Both the position numbers and the translations under genes were made by a program. A model generated the notes under the pieces. That model had not been told where the DNA came from and made no database searches. It saw nothing but the letters and a program-made list of their open reading frames with translations. Below are positions 19,690 through 29,723 of a stretch of DNA of 64,000 nucleotides, piece after piece; the first letter of the stretch is position 1; the number at the start of each line of letters is the position of its first letter. This stretch comes from Mangrovicoccus ximenensis (GTDB taxonomy: Bacteria > Pseudomonadota > Alphaproteobacteria > Rhodobacterales > Rhodobacteraceae): assembly GCF_003056725.1 (NCBI RefSeq), contig NZ_QBKZ01000001.1:429007-493006 (forward strand), written 5' to 3'.

Positions 19690-21825
19690 CGGAACTCCTT
19701 CACGCTGCCCGGTTTTTGCCGGTCGCGCGATGATAGGAAGGCTGCGCCGCATGTACAGGCCTTCCCGGGCGCCACGGCGGTTCAGGCCCTTCCCCGATAT
19801 GTGCTGTCATGGAAAAGCGGACAAAAAAACCGCTTTCCGCGTGGCCGGACCGGAGCGCGCATCGGGGAGGACGTCCGGCCGCAGCGCAGCGCCGGCCCCC
19901 TCGGAGACCAGCGGACCGGCACCGGACGGCCGGCCAAGGGGGCAGCACCGGACGGAACGCGCATGGATGGCAGCCTGCCGGACCGCGCCGGGATGACGGC
20001 GGAGAACGGGACAGGCGGCATCGCTTCGGAGCAAGTCACCGGGCCGGGTCCCGCGTCGCGGCGACCTTCTGCGGTTCAACTCTCCGCCCCCGGAAACCGG
20101 CCTGACCCATCGGGTCCGATGGCGCTTCCCTGATTGCGGCATTGTCACGGATTGGCCCCGTATGGCCGTCGGGGGCAACGGTCTCTCCGGGACCGGGCCT
20201 GCGCGCGCCTCTTGACGGCGTGCTGTGGAGGGTCGCCCCCAATGTGCGGGCAAGGTCGCGGAGCGCAAGAGACCTCCGCGGGACCGATCCCGCCTCCGTC
20301 CCGCCGGGACCTCCGCAATTGGCGTCTGCTTGGCCGGGCATCTCGGCGTTTCTTCAGCCAGCGCTCCCTGCGGCGGACCATCCGGCATCCGCTCCTGTCT
20401 TCCAGAGGGCCTGCATCAGCTCGGCAGTCTTGCCCCGTTTGGGCGCCGTGCACGCAGCCGGCGGGAAGGGCCCATGAGTTGGACGGCAGGAACCGCCCGA
20501 CCCGGCAGTTCCTCGCGGCCGCGGTCTCGGCCAGCAGGCTGCGCAAGGCGGCCTTCCCGCATTTCGATATGCGCCCCTCATCAATTGTCTCTCCGAACTG
20601 GTCGCAAGGCGGGGCCGAAGACCGTTCCGATGCTGCAGGCTGCCGGAACCGGTCTGCGCTGTCCAAGACGGCGATGACGGCGCGCACGGCACTTGCTCCG
20701 GCACCGGGGACGGCCGTCAAGCGCCAGGCCCGCTCAGCCCTTTCGCAACGGCCCGCGATTGCGGCGCAATCGGGCACGGCTTGGCATGGACGGCCATGAA
20801 GCCCTCGGAACTCGCGCCGAACTCCGGTTCCCGCCGTCGCCGTCGGCCTGCTGATCGCGAACGATTTCCGGAGCCAAGCCTGACGAATGCCGGTCATCCG
20901 GATGCCGACCGTCTGGCCCATCTGGCGCGGACCGGCCGGATCACGCCTGTCCAAATCCGCAGCGTTGATGCGGGCCGGCTGGGAATGCCGACCGGGGCCC
21001 GGGACCGGCTGCTTCCGCCGCGCCATGACCTCGAACGGCAGGTCCCTGGCAGCCTGGAGACTTAGGGAACCGGAGTTGTTCCGGCGCGGACAGGGCCTTG
21101 CGGTCACACTCCCATCGACGCAGGCCACATGGCCACGTCCGGCTCGCCCAGCGGCCGCGGCTGCCGGATCGAGAGCAGATCGCTTTCGCGAACGGTCAGG
21201 ACCTGTGCGGTCTGCTTCCCTGAGAAGACCTTGTCTCGGCCTCGGGCGCGCAGGGGACGGTCGTTCCGGTCCGGACGGCCGCGGTCTCGCCGACCACGCG
21301 GATCGAAATTTCTCCGAGGGATGCATCGCGCCCGGCATGGTGCTTCATGGCGCCTGTGCGGACCGGCGGCAATGCCGGCAAATCCGTTCCGAGCGGGCGT
21401 GTCCAAGTCTTCTTTCGAGGCCGCGGCGCCGACGTTTCGCGGCCTCCGCCGCCGCCAGCCGGGCCGCGATGGCGCTTGGCGGTGCAACAGGGGCTGACCC
21501 CCGGTCTCGCCGCCCTGCGCCGGGAAAGGCTCCGGGGATGTGCGGCCGGCGCCGCTGGATCCGGCTTTGCGGTGGCTGTGCCTCCAGCGGACGCCGACTC
21601 CCATAAGCCGGTCACCGCTTGGTCCCAACCTTTCCTGACAGCTTGGCGCCAAGTGCGGAAAGGGGCGGTGGCCTGCCGCTGCAAGGGAGATGCCCCGATC
21701 CGTTGCCTGCTCCCGCAATGCGGACACGCCCGCCGGAGGGGCGGGCGATGCATGCGGCGACCGGCTTGCGGATGGTCGGCGAGCGATGCGGAGCCGCTCC
21801 GGCGGCTCCGTTCGGCGGGAGCAGG
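19690..21825. other. 2.1-kb gene-free tract
   Basis: No gene, RNA or repeat recognised on either strand. Open frames here are composition artefacts (Arg/Pro/Gly/Ala-rich with no domain or signal). The first about 60 bp hold the promoter region of the minus-strand operon. Confidence 0.5.
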
Positions 21826-22398
21826 CTAGAACTCCCTGGCCAAATGCCGGTCCACCGAGAAGTAGCCGCCGCCGAAGGCTGCAATGAGGGCTGCTCCCGC
21901 TGCCCAGAAGAGCGATGCGTAGATCGCCTTTTCCTGGATGCGGGCGCCGAATGCCATCCCGCCATCCCCCAGCAGCGCTGCCTGCGCGGACGGCGTCAGC
22001 AGGTCCGGATTCGCGCTCAGATAGGCGAGGCCCTCGGCCGTCAGGAACGGCTCGGGATAGGGGTTGGCGACATGGAACCAGAGCGTGATCAGGAGCATGG
22101 CGGCGTTGGCCAGGGCAACCGGCCGCGTCAGGAAGCCGACGGCGATCAACATGCCGCCGAAGAATTGCATGGCTGCCAGCAGGGGCGACCAAAGCCAGCC
22201 CGGATACATGCCCAGCGACTCGACGAAGCCTGACTGGGCGAGCGGCGCGACGATCTTCGGCCATCCCGCAACGACGAGGCCGAGGCCGACGGCCAAGCGG
22301 AAACCGAGCCATCCGACGGGCTCGGCGAATTTGGAATAGACCGGGCAAAGGAAAGGGATGATGAGGCGGTGCCGCGCCGGAACGAAGATATCGGACAT
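21826..22398 (-). CDS. DoxX-family membrane protein
   Basis: A 190-residue protein with four hydrophobic helices: LGFRLAVGLGLVVAGWPKIV, LLAAMQFFGGMLIAVGFLTR, ALANAAMLLITLWFHVANPY, and YASLFWAAGAALIAAFGGGY. The sequence FGGMLIAVGFLTRP is characteristic of DoxX/DoxD-like quinone-associated membrane proteins, which have been linked to redox stress or thiosulfate oxidation. ATG 22398 is preceded by AGGAGACAGAAG. It stands alone between two gene-free tracts. Confidence 0.85.
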   Translation of the reverse strand: MSDIFVPARHRLIIPFLCPVYSKFAEPVGWLGFRLAVGLGLVVAGWPKIVAPLAQSGFVESLGMYPGWLWSPLLAAMQFFGGMLIAVGFLTRPVALANAAMLLITLWFHVANPYPEPFLTAEGLAYLSANPDLLTPSAQAALLGDGGMAFGARIQEKAIYASLFWAAGAALIAAFGGGYFSVDRHLAREF

Positions 22399-23543
22399 TC
22401 TTCTGTCTCCTCTGTGGGCGCCAGTCGGCGCAGCTGGACTCTATTGCGGGCCCCTGTCCGCATAAATGCCGGCGACCGCACCGGCCATGTGCGTGAATGG
22501 CCGTCAATCCATTGATTTGGATCATTTTCGAGGCTGCAGGTGCCGTTCGGGGCGGGCCATTACCTGCGCCGGCCGCCGTCATCGGGAAGGCCGGGAGGCA
22601 GAGCTCCGGATCGGCCGCATGGCGCATCGTCGCCGAGCCGTGCCTGCCCGGCCATCCCGGCGCGGGCAATCTTGACCGGCCGGGCCGGATTCCGGGGGGC
22701 TGTTTCCGCCGGCGGCCGCGTTTTCGGTCTTCTCGGGCCCTGGCACCGGGGGTTCGCTCGGCGCGGGCCTGGGCCCGCATTGGCCAGGCGCCCATCTCGG
22801 GACGTCCTGCCCCGGCAAGCGGCAATGGAGAAAACGGCCGGCGGGGCCAAGCGGCGCTGACCGGGGCTGCTGCCGAAAGCGGCGGAGGCCCGGGGCCGGA
22901 CCGGCGCCCGCGACGCTCGGGAAGCGGCGCAAACCAGCATATCCGCAGCCCGCGGCCGACCTTTGCGGCCGCCGCAAGGCCGGGTCCGGGATGGCCGCTC
23001 CACCGCCAAGGCAACAGGCATGGCAGCCTTCCGAAACCGGCAGGTGCCTTGGCATCCCGGGCGCCGCGTCCGCGTCGGCGGGCACTCCATGGACCGCCAC
23101 AGGACTCCATCATGTGGCACGCCCCCGACCTCGGAGAGAACCATGCCCCCGAAGGAAAAACCAGACCTCCGCTTGACAAGGCTGCAATCAGACAACCGCC
23201 TCTGACGCCTGTTCCGTCCACACGCGGAGATGCCGCCAAGCTTACGGAAACTCGCCATGCCAAGGCCCCCAAGGAAGCGGGTCGCGTAGTGCGCGAACTT
23301 GGAAAGTCCACGCAAGGAACGATCCCGAAGCCAGGACGAATCACGGCGCCGAAGCCACCCAGACCGCGGTCGTCCAGAACCAGTCGGCCGGAGCCAGCCC
23401 GGAAAACCATCCACATGATTGCAGAGTCCGGCGCCCCGAGACCAATACCGGACCAAGCCAAGGCAGCCAGCGGGATTCCTACCATCATTGCATTGCCGCT
23501 TGTCCCGGCGGGCTCAGCGACACGCTGCCCAGCCGGGGCGGGA
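22399..23543. other. 1.1-kb gene-free tract
   Basis: Only the promoter region of the DoxX gene (about 22400-22520, slightly AT-richer) can be suggested. Nothing else recognised. Confidence 0.5.
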
Positions 23544-23981
23544 TCAGCCGCTGACGCGCAGGATCCGCTTGACCGGCGCCCGCGGCCGGCCCGCCGAAGG
23601 CGGAACCGGGCTCCCGGCCGCCGTTTCCCCGTCGGGTTGCGCCGTCTGCAGCAGCCGTCTGGCCGCCATCCGGGCCGCCTCGGACCTGGCCGAAACCGGC
23701 GGACGCATCAGCGAGAATTCCTTGCAGGGATGGCGGATCTCGCTGATGTAGCGCATCTCCGCCGGGTAATCGGCGCCGACCAGCATGTCGCGCGGATCAT
23801 GGTCGATATGGATCGTGGCCAGCTTTGCCTGGGGCACGGCCTTGACCATGTGGCCCGTCACCATGCCCTGGCCCAGGACCAGGACGCCGAACTGGACCTT
23901 GCATCTGATGGCTTCGTCGAGGAGCCGCTGGGGCCAGTCCTCCATGGGCGGAAGCTCGCGCCCGTATACCTGATCGATCAT
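23544..23981 (-). CDS. Unrecognised 145-residue protein
   Basis: The first two thirds ([67 protein letters not shown]) look like a folded alpha/beta protein with normal amino-acid composition, and ATG 23981 has GCGAGG upstream. The last 40 residues are low-complexity. I do not recognise the family; it may be a complete small gene or the start of a truncated one. Confidence 0.4.
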   Translation of the reverse strand: MIDQVYGRELPPMEDWPQRLLDEAIRCKVQFGVLVLGQGMVTGHMVKAVPQAKLATIHIDHDPRDMLVGADYPAEMRYISEIRHPCKEFSLMRPPVSARSEAARMAARRLLQTAQPDGETAAGSPVPPSAGRPRAPVKRILRVSG

Positions 23982-24176
23982 GTCGAACCTCGCTCAACCG
24001 TCATGAGACAGGAGAGCTATCGCCGGACAAGGTTTAGATTGCCTCAACATTTGCGGCCGGGCCCGGGTCCGAATGCGGCGGATTTTACCGAACCATGGCG
24101 AAACCAGGGCCGAATTGCGGCAGCGCGCGCGCAACGCCTTTTCAAGCCGCCTCCGGCACCCTATATCCCGCTTCCC

Positions 24177-24650
24177 ATGGCAAAAGCGAAATCAGACCCG
24201 AACTACAAGGTGATCGCGGAGAACCGCCGCGCACGCTACGACTATGCGATCGAGGACGATCTCGAGGTCGGAATCATGCTCCTGGGGTCCGAGGTGAAGT
24301 CGCTGCGCCAGGGCGGATCGAACATCGCCGACAGCTACGCCAATGTCGAGGACGGCGAGCTGTGGCTGATCAACGGCTACATCGCCCCCTATGAACAGGC
24401 CAAGACCTGGGGCCACGAGGAACGCCGCAAGCGCAAGCTCTTGGTCTCCAGGCGCGAACTGGCACGGCTCTGGTCGGCGACCCAGCGCGAAGGCATGACG
24501 CTGGTGCCCCTGGTGATGTATTTCAACCACAAGGGCATCGTGAAGCTGAAGATCGGCATCGCCAAGGGCAAGAAGACCCAGGACAAGCGCGCCACCGAGG
24601 CCAAGCGCGACTGGAACCGCCAGAAGCAGCGGCTGCTGCGCCACGGCTGA
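24177..24650 (+). CDS. smpB: SsrA-binding protein SmpB
   Basis: SmpB binds tmRNA and brings it to stalled ribosomes for trans-translation. The 157-residue protein is full length, with [46 protein letters not shown] and the basic tail [15 protein letters not shown] that becomes helical in the decoding centre. The ATG at 24177 follows 'tatatcccgcttccc', with no clear ribosome site. It is followed by sseA as in Rhodobacter relatives. Confidence 0.98.
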   Translation: MAKAKSDPNYKVIAENRRARYDYAIEDDLEVGIMLLGSEVKSLRQGGSNIADSYANVEDGELWLINGYIAPYEQAKTWGHEERRKRKLLVSRRELARLWSATQREGMTLVPLVMYFNHKGIVKLKIGIAKGKKTQDKRATEAKRDWNRQKQRLLRHG

Positions 24651-24812
24651 GCGCCCGGCGCCGGTTTTGCCTGCAACTTCGGCGCCCTGCCCCGGCCATC
24701 GGCGCCGGGGCGCGCGATAACGGATTGTTTCTGCGCTGCAGCGTTTCCGGGGCCTTGTGTGCGGCGGGCCATGCCGGTACGCCTTGCGAGAGGCGGAGTG
24801 TGGAAGGCGGAC

Positions 24813-25664
24813 ATGGCTGAGAGCGACCCCAAGACCCTGGTGACCACGGACTGGCTGGAGGACCATCTGCGCGATCCGGATCTGAGGATTCTGGATGCCT
24901 CCTGGTACCTTCCGGGCGAGGACCGCAACGGCCGGGCGGAATACGAGAAATCCCACATTCCCGGAGCCCGGTTCTTCGACATCGACGAGATTTCCGACCT
25001 GCGCTCGGAAATGCCCCACATGGCGCCGCCGATCGAGAAATTCATGTCGCGGATGCGCAAGATGGGCGTCGGCGACGGGCACCAGATCGTGATCTATGAC
25101 GGCTCGGGCCTGTTCTCGGCCGCGCGCGTCTGGTGGCTGTTCCGGCTGATGGGCAAGACCGATGTCGCGGTGCTGGACGGCGGCTTCCCGAAATGGCTGG
25201 CCGAGGGGCGCGAGGTCGAGGACCTGCCGCCGATCGTGCGCGACCGCCACATGACGGTGAGCCGCCAGAACCACATGGTCAAGGACGTGACCCAGGTGGC
25301 CGCGGCCTCGAAGCTCGGCGATTACGAGATCGTCGATGCCCGCGCGCCGTCGCGCTTCGAGGGCAAGGAGCCCGAACCGCGGCCCGGCCTGCGCTCGGGG
25401 CATATCCCGAACTCGAAGAACCTGCATTACCGCCTGGTGCTGAACGAAGACGGCACCATGAAGGACCCGGCCGGGCTGCGCGCGGCCTTCGAGGCGGCCG
25501 GCGTGGACCTGTCGAAACCGGCGATCACCACCTGCGGCTCCGGCGTCACGGCGGCGATCCTGAGCCTGGCGATGGAGCGTATGGGCAAGACCGACCACGC
25601 GCTCTATGACGGGTCCTGGGCGGAATGGGGCATGTATGACGGGCTGGCCGCGGCCACCTGCTGA
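24813..25664 (+). CDS. sseA: 3-mercaptopyruvate sulfurtransferase
   Basis: The 283-residue protein has two rhodanese domains: an inactive N-terminal one (RILDASWYLPGEDRNGRAEY, HIPGARFFDIDEI) and a catalytic C-terminal one with the loop CGSGVTA, diagnostic of 3-mercaptopyruvate rather than thiosulfate sulfurtransferases. It transfers sulfur from mercaptopyruvate to thiols or cyanide in the cytoplasm. ATG 24813 starts the family-like sequence; an earlier in-frame ATG at 24759 is unlikely. It sits between smpB and the aminotransferase-like gene. Confidence 0.95.
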   Translation: MAESDPKTLVTTDWLEDHLRDPDLRILDASWYLPGEDRNGRAEYEKSHIPGARFFDIDEISDLRSEMPHMAPPIEKFMSRMRKMGVGDGHQIVIYDGSGLFSAARVWWLFRLMGKTDVAVLDGGFPKWLAEGREVEDLPPIVRDRHMTVSRQNHMVKDVTQVAAASKLGDYEIVDARAPSRFEGKEPEPRPGLRSGHIPNSKNLHYRLVLNEDGTMKDPAGLRAAFEAAGVDLSKPAITTCGSGVTAAILSLAMERMGKTDHALYDGSWAEWGMYDGLAAATC

Positions 25665-25687
25665 TCCCTGCCCGATCGGGGAAAATC

Positions 25688-25701
25688 CCTAGATTTCTAG
25701 G
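25688..25701. repeat. 14-bp palindrome between sseA and the aminotransferase-like gene
   Basis: The sequence cctagattTctagg is a perfect palindrome with a TT centre (cctaga-tt-tctagg), 24 bp after the sseA stop. It may be a weak terminator or an operator for the next gene. Confidence 0.4.
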
Positions 25702-25782
25702 CATCTGGGCGCGGCTACACGCACCCTTAACGCCCGCCCGCCAGTGTGCAGCCACAGTGTGGCAGTAAGCGGTTGGTCTGGC

Positions 25783-26821
25783 ATGGGCAGGTTGCTGGGG
25801 GCTTTCAGAGGCCCCTTCCGGCATTCACGCGATCCCGTGCGGATCGCTTTCGAGGGCGGCTTCCGCGACGCGGCGCTGGACCTGTCCGGCGCCGATGTCA
25901 TGACCGAGGCACGCGCCCTCCGGGGGTTCGGCGCGGTGTCGCAGATGCGGCGGAATCTGGCCCGCCGCGACGGCTTCCTGCGGGGCACCGGCGATCCCCT
26001 GGGCGACGCGGCCTTCCATTGCGTGCTGCATGACTACCTGATGCCCGACCCGCTGCTGGACAAGCCGCGCTGCGCCGCGGCCTCCACCGCGGCCGGGCAC
26101 GGCGCGCTTTTCATGGCGCTGCGGATGCTGCGCCGCCTCAATCCCGAAACCACCATCTGGCTGCCCGGACCCGGACGCGGCTGGCAGGCCGACATGGTGC
26201 GCCGGACCGGGCTGAACCTGCGCAGCTACCCCTATTCCGACGGGCGCACCCTGCTGCTCGGCGAGATGCTGGCCGTTCTGGAGGCGGCGGCGCCCGGCGA
26301 CGTGCTGCTGCTGCAGGCCTGCGGCCACGACCCGACCGGGATCGACCTGCCGCACGAGGCCTGGGGCGCGCTGACGGCGCTGTGCATCGAAACCGGCGCC
26401 GTGCCCTATGTCGACCTGTCCCATGCCGGGCTTTCCGCGGAGCCCGCAAAGGACACCGACGGTCCCGGCGGCCTGATGCTGGCGGTTCCGGAGGCCTTCC
26501 TGGCGATCAGCTGTTCGCGGAGCTTCGCGCTTCACGCCGACCGGACGGGGATGCTCGTGGTACAGGCGGAGACCCCGGACGAAGCCTCGCGGGCCCGCGA
26601 CATGATGGCCGGGCTGAATGCCGACATGCTGGGCGCCCCGCCGCGGTCCGGCGGGCTGATCGTCACCGGCGTGCTGTTCGGCAGCGAACTGCGCACCTCA
26701 TGGGAGGCCGAGCTGCGTCAGCTGCGGATGCAGCTGGGCGAGACCCGCGCGAAGCTGGCCGAGGCCCTGGCGGCCAGCACCGGCGAGGCGCACTGGGAGG
26801 CGCTGGCTTCCCAGGCGGGGT
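25783..26821 (+). pseudogene. Degenerate aspartate/aromatic aminotransferase-like protein
   Basis: Fold-type I aminotransferase features are traceable (IWLPGPGRGWQADMVRRTGL, ACGHDPTGIDLPHEAW, PYVDLSHAGLS, GLNADMLGAPPRSGG, LRTSWEAELRQLRMQLGETR). The position is that of the tatA/tyrB-type gene that usually follows sseA. However, the lysine box reads SCSRSFALHADRTG where active enzymes have SxSKNFGLYxER, so the PLP-binding Lys is Arg. The NPTG motif reads DPTG. The N-terminus is also poorly conserved, and homology ends at ASQAG, before the C-terminal domain end; the frame then runs on to 27192 in non-homologous sequence. It is not a working transaminase. Confidence 0.75.
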
Positions 26822-28104
26822 CCGCCCGGCGCATCCCTTCCCCCCGGCGCCGGGCGGTGATCCCTTCGGCCGCGGCGGCCTGTCCCGCGCGGCAACCGGC
26901 ATCCCCAGCCATTCGCGGGACCCTCTCCGCAGCGGACCGTCGCAGCAAGCCCGATGGCACGGGCACAATGCCGACAGGCACGGGACGCAACTTCGCCCGG
27001 AGCGACCCGCCACGGCAACCGGAAAACGGGTCCGAAACGCAGGGCGGCGGGTGCAAGAGGGCTGTGCCGCCAGAAGCGGCGTTCGGTCCGGACGAAGATC
27101 CCATGGAACATGCCGACGGCAGCGGCGGGCTGAAACCGCCGTTTTCCAGACCCGCGACACCCGCTGCCGCGAAAGCCCGCTCCTGTCCTTGAAGCCGAGG
27201 CTGATCAACCTCCGATTCCGCCCGAAACTGCAGTCCGCGACCTGTCCGGGCGGCGTCCCATGCCATCGATGTCCGGCTTGACCGGTTGTGCTGAACGCTT
27301 GCTGGACCGCATGCCTCCGCCTTCCGGCCTTGGGACGCCGATCATCCGCGCAGGGCACCGGCATCGCCTCCGGGGCGGGGCGGCAGGTACCGAATGGCGT
27401 CTGCTGCACAGTTTGCGCAGCCCCAGGGGCCGGACGGGACCGCCGTGCTTGGAATGGACAGCCCGGCAACGGAGGACCCGGACACGCATGGCGCAATGTG
27501 CGGCGCACCCGGCTGCAGGCCATCGCAGGCATGCTTGAAAGACATTGAACAGACCTGTCCGCCGCAGGTGTTGCCATGCAGCGCCTGCACCAGCGCCAGG
27601 GTGTCGCCCCGACGGCAAAGGGCCCGGAGCAATTCTTGACCCACTCCTCCGTCTCGCCCATCTGCACCTTCACGGTGACTCCCGCATCGGCGGACATTGC
27701 TTCCATCACCTCGGTCACATCTGGGACATTGCCCAAACGGCCCAGCATCGGGGGGGCCGTCCCAACCGGCACGCCGTCGGCCTTCACCTTCTGAAAGAGC
27801 TTCCGCGTGCCGTCGGAGTCATGGGCCGCCCCGCCAGGTCCACGTCCGCGCACGGCGTCGATGGCACCGTCATGAAGCTGGCGATCAGCGTGCCGGGGAA
27901 GACCTCGTCGACCCGCGCAATTGCGGCGCGCACCGTCGCGATCTGAATGCGCCGCGTGGTGTCCCGCGATATCGGCTTGCCTACGGAGGTCCTGCAGCCA
28001 GACCGCCACCCGGCGATGCAGCCGAAGGCGTCCGGTCCGCTGATGGCCGGGAACTGCCGCGCGGAGGTCCCCGGCCGGGCACTTCGGGGCGGGAAACGGA
28101 CGAG
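26822..28104. other. 1.3-kb tract without intact genes
   Basis: Holds a short remnant of a peptide-binding protein at 27632-27815 and a G7 run near 27748. The rest, including the read-through tail of the aminotransferase-like frame, shows nothing recognisable. Confidence 0.5.
27632..27815 (-). pseudogene. Family 5 peptide-type solute-binding protein, internal fragment
   Basis: The frame reads TRKLFQKVKADGVPVGTAPP, RLGNVPDVTEVMEAMSADAG and VTVKVQMGETEEWVKN, the segment near the C-terminal lobe of DppA/NikA-like proteins in which a subdomain helix is followed by 'VxVxVxxxxxxxW'. Sequence upstream (27820-27960) reads GTLIASFMTVPSTPCADVDL in another frame and may be a shifted continuation. No start or end is present. 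Confidence 0.5.
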
Positions 28105-28124
28105 GCCCCGGCCTGCGCCGGGGC
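28105..28124 (-). terminator. Hairpin downstream of the RraA-like gene
   Basis: Perfect 8-bp stem gccccggc / gccggggc with a 4-nt loop, directly after the stop codon at 28132; no T tract. Confidence 0.5.
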
Positions 28125-28131
28125 GGGCGTG

Positions 28132-28845
28132 TCAGCGGTTGTTGGCCTTGCGCCATTCTTCGAAGAGCGGCAGGTACTTCTCTTCGTTGACGCGGGGATA
28201 GAGGCCGATGATCGGCTCGCCTGCCTTCACCTGCTCGACCACGAAATCCTCGTAGGCGGTCATCTCGACGGCCTCCTCGGCGATCTCCTCGGCGATCTCC
28301 GCCGGGATCACGATCACGCAATCCGCGTCGCCGACGATGATGTCGCCCGGGAAGACCGGGGCATCGCCGCAGCCGATCGGCTCGTTGATCGCGATCGCTT
28401 CGTTGGTCGTCAGGTTGGTCGGGCTCGAGGGCCGGGCATGATAGGCCGGGATGTCGAGCTCCGCGATCGTCGCCGCGTCGCGGAAGCCGCCATCGGTGAC
28501 CACGCCTGCCCCGCCACGCTTCATCAGCCGGGTGATCAGGATGTCGCCTGCCGAGGCCGAAACCGGGTTCTTGCGGCTGTCCATCACCATCACGCTGCCC
28601 GGCGGGCAGGTCTCGATCGCGACGCGCTGCGGATGCCCGGGATTGCGGAACTCCGCCAGCGTGTTGCGGTCCTCGCGCGCGGGGATGTAGCGCAGCGTGA
28701 AGGCCGGGCCGACCATGTTCTCGCCGGTCCATCCGAGCGGGTGCACGCCCTGGATGACCTGGTTTCTCAAACCGCGCTTGAAGAGCGCCGTGGCCAGCGT
28801 CGCCACCGACACGCCCTTCAGCTTCTCGCGGGTTTCCTCGTTCAT
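28132..28845 (-). CDS. RraA-family protein (HMG/CHA aldolase-like)
   Basis: The 237-residue protein has the RraA-like alpha/beta fold: VATLATALFKRGLRNQVIQG, MVGPAFTLRYIP, PGSVMVMDSRKNP, AGDILITRLMKRGGAGVVTD followed by GGFRDAATIAELDIPAYH, and PGDIIVGDADCVIVIPAEIA. The GGxRD motif supplies substrate and metal-binding residues in 4-hydroxy-4-methyl-2-oxoglutarate aldolases. Many bacterial members are annotated as ribonuclease E regulators, but this longer form is more likely an aldolase or hydrolase. ATG 28845 follows GGAGGATCCCGC. Confidence 0.88.
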   Translation of the reverse strand: MNEETREKLKGVSVATLATALFKRGLRNQVIQGVHPLGWTGENMVGPAFTLRYIPAREDRNTLAEFRNPGHPQRVAIETCPPGSVMVMDSRKNPVSASAGDILITRLMKRGGAGVVTDGGFRDAATIAELDIPAYHARPSSPTNLTTNEAIAINEPIGCGDAPVFPGDIIVGDADCVIVIPAEIAEEIAEEAVEMTAYEDFVVEQVKAGEPIIGLYPRVNEEKYLPLFEEWRKANNR

Positions 28846-28986
28846 GCGGGATCCTCCCATGGATGCCGGCCGGCTGTCCCGGCTCCGGCTTTGGTCTTCT
28901 GGTTCAAGGGGCTGGCGCGGGCCGGTCCCGAGCCCCGCCCTGCGGCTGCGGACCGCGGAAGCGGGACCGCCCGGGGCCGCTCCTCT

Positions 28987-29368
28987 TCAGGCGATGTCCT
29001 CGGGCAGTATGCTGCCGGGGGCTGTCATCGCCGGGGCAGCGCGCGATCAGGCCTTCCAGCGTGGCTTCGAGCCCGCGCAGCTCGGCGATGCGCGCGCGCA
29101 CCGTGTCGAGATGGCCCTGCGCGACCTCGCGCACCTCGCGGCTGGCACGGCCGTCATCGGAATAGAGCCCGACGAGACGGCGGCATTCCTCGAGCGAGAA
29201 GCCGAGCGAGCGTGCCTGGGCGAGGAAGCGCAGCCGCTCGACCTCGTCCCGCCCGAAATCGCGGTAGCCGTTGGCGGTCCGCGCCGGCGCGACAAGGCCG
29301 ATCTCCTCGTAGTAGCGGATGGTCTTGGCCGGCAGGCCCGAGGCCTGCGCCGCCGCACCGATATTCAT
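28987..29368 (-). pseudogene. cueR: CueR-type MerR regulator with frameshifted C-terminus
   Basis: The N-terminal MerR winged helix (MNIGAAAQASGLPAKTIRYY, EEIGLVAPARTANGYRDF) and dimerisation coiled coil (FLAQARSLGFSLEECRRLVG) match copper-responsive CueR. The metal loop should read CxGDDxPxCPIL. Here it is CPGDDSP, then a C5 run shifts the frame into a basic tail ending at 28904. Removing one C restores GSILPEDIA and a stop at 28987, but the second metal-binding cysteine would still be Ser. ATG 29368 follows GGGAGGCCGCG, 24 bp after copZ. Copper sensing is probably impaired. Confidence 0.75.
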
Positions 29369-29391
29369 CGCGGCCTCCCTTTCCCGGCGGT

Positions 29392-29592
29392 TCAGCCCGG
29401 CAGCTCGGTTGCGGCATAGCCCGCATCCGCGAGCACGGCGGCCAGGGCCGGCGCGGCGAGCGTGCTGCCGATCTCGACCTGGCGGCTGTCCTGGTCGAAG
29501 GCCAGCCGCGCGGCCGGATCGGCGGACTTCACCGCGGTTTCGATGCTTGCGCGGCAATGGCCGCAGCTCATGTCGGGAACGCTGAACTTCAT
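29392..29592 (-). CDS. copZ: Heavy-metal-associated copper chaperone (CopZ-like)
   Basis: A 66-residue HMA-domain protein: MKFSVPDMSCGHCRASIETA carries the metal-binding MxCxxC motif, followed by SRQVEIGSTLAAPALAAVLA and DAGYAATELPG. It shuttles Cu(I) in the cytoplasm to a CopA-type ATPase. It is directly upstream of cueR on the same strand. No copA gene precedes it in this window; the next upstream gene is divergent. Confidence 0.85.
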   Translation of the reverse strand: MKFSVPDMSCGHCRASIETAVKSADPAARLAFDQDSRQVEIGSTLAAPALAAVLADAGYAATELPG

Positions 29593-29723
29593 CGCGACTC
29601 TCCTGTGGTTGCCTCCCGCATTTGGGGCTTCCAGCAGCTGGAAGGTCAAGGGGGGAGGGACTGCGTGCTTGGCAGGGCCGCATCTTCGTGCTGATCTGGA
29701 CCCGTCCTGCATTGGAGCCCAAG

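Noticed and set aside
20134..21338. Transposase-like genes in the 2-kb empty tract
   Set aside because: I looked for DDE/DEDD motifs and terminal repeats on both strands and found none; the frames are Arg/Pro/Ala-rich composition artefacts.
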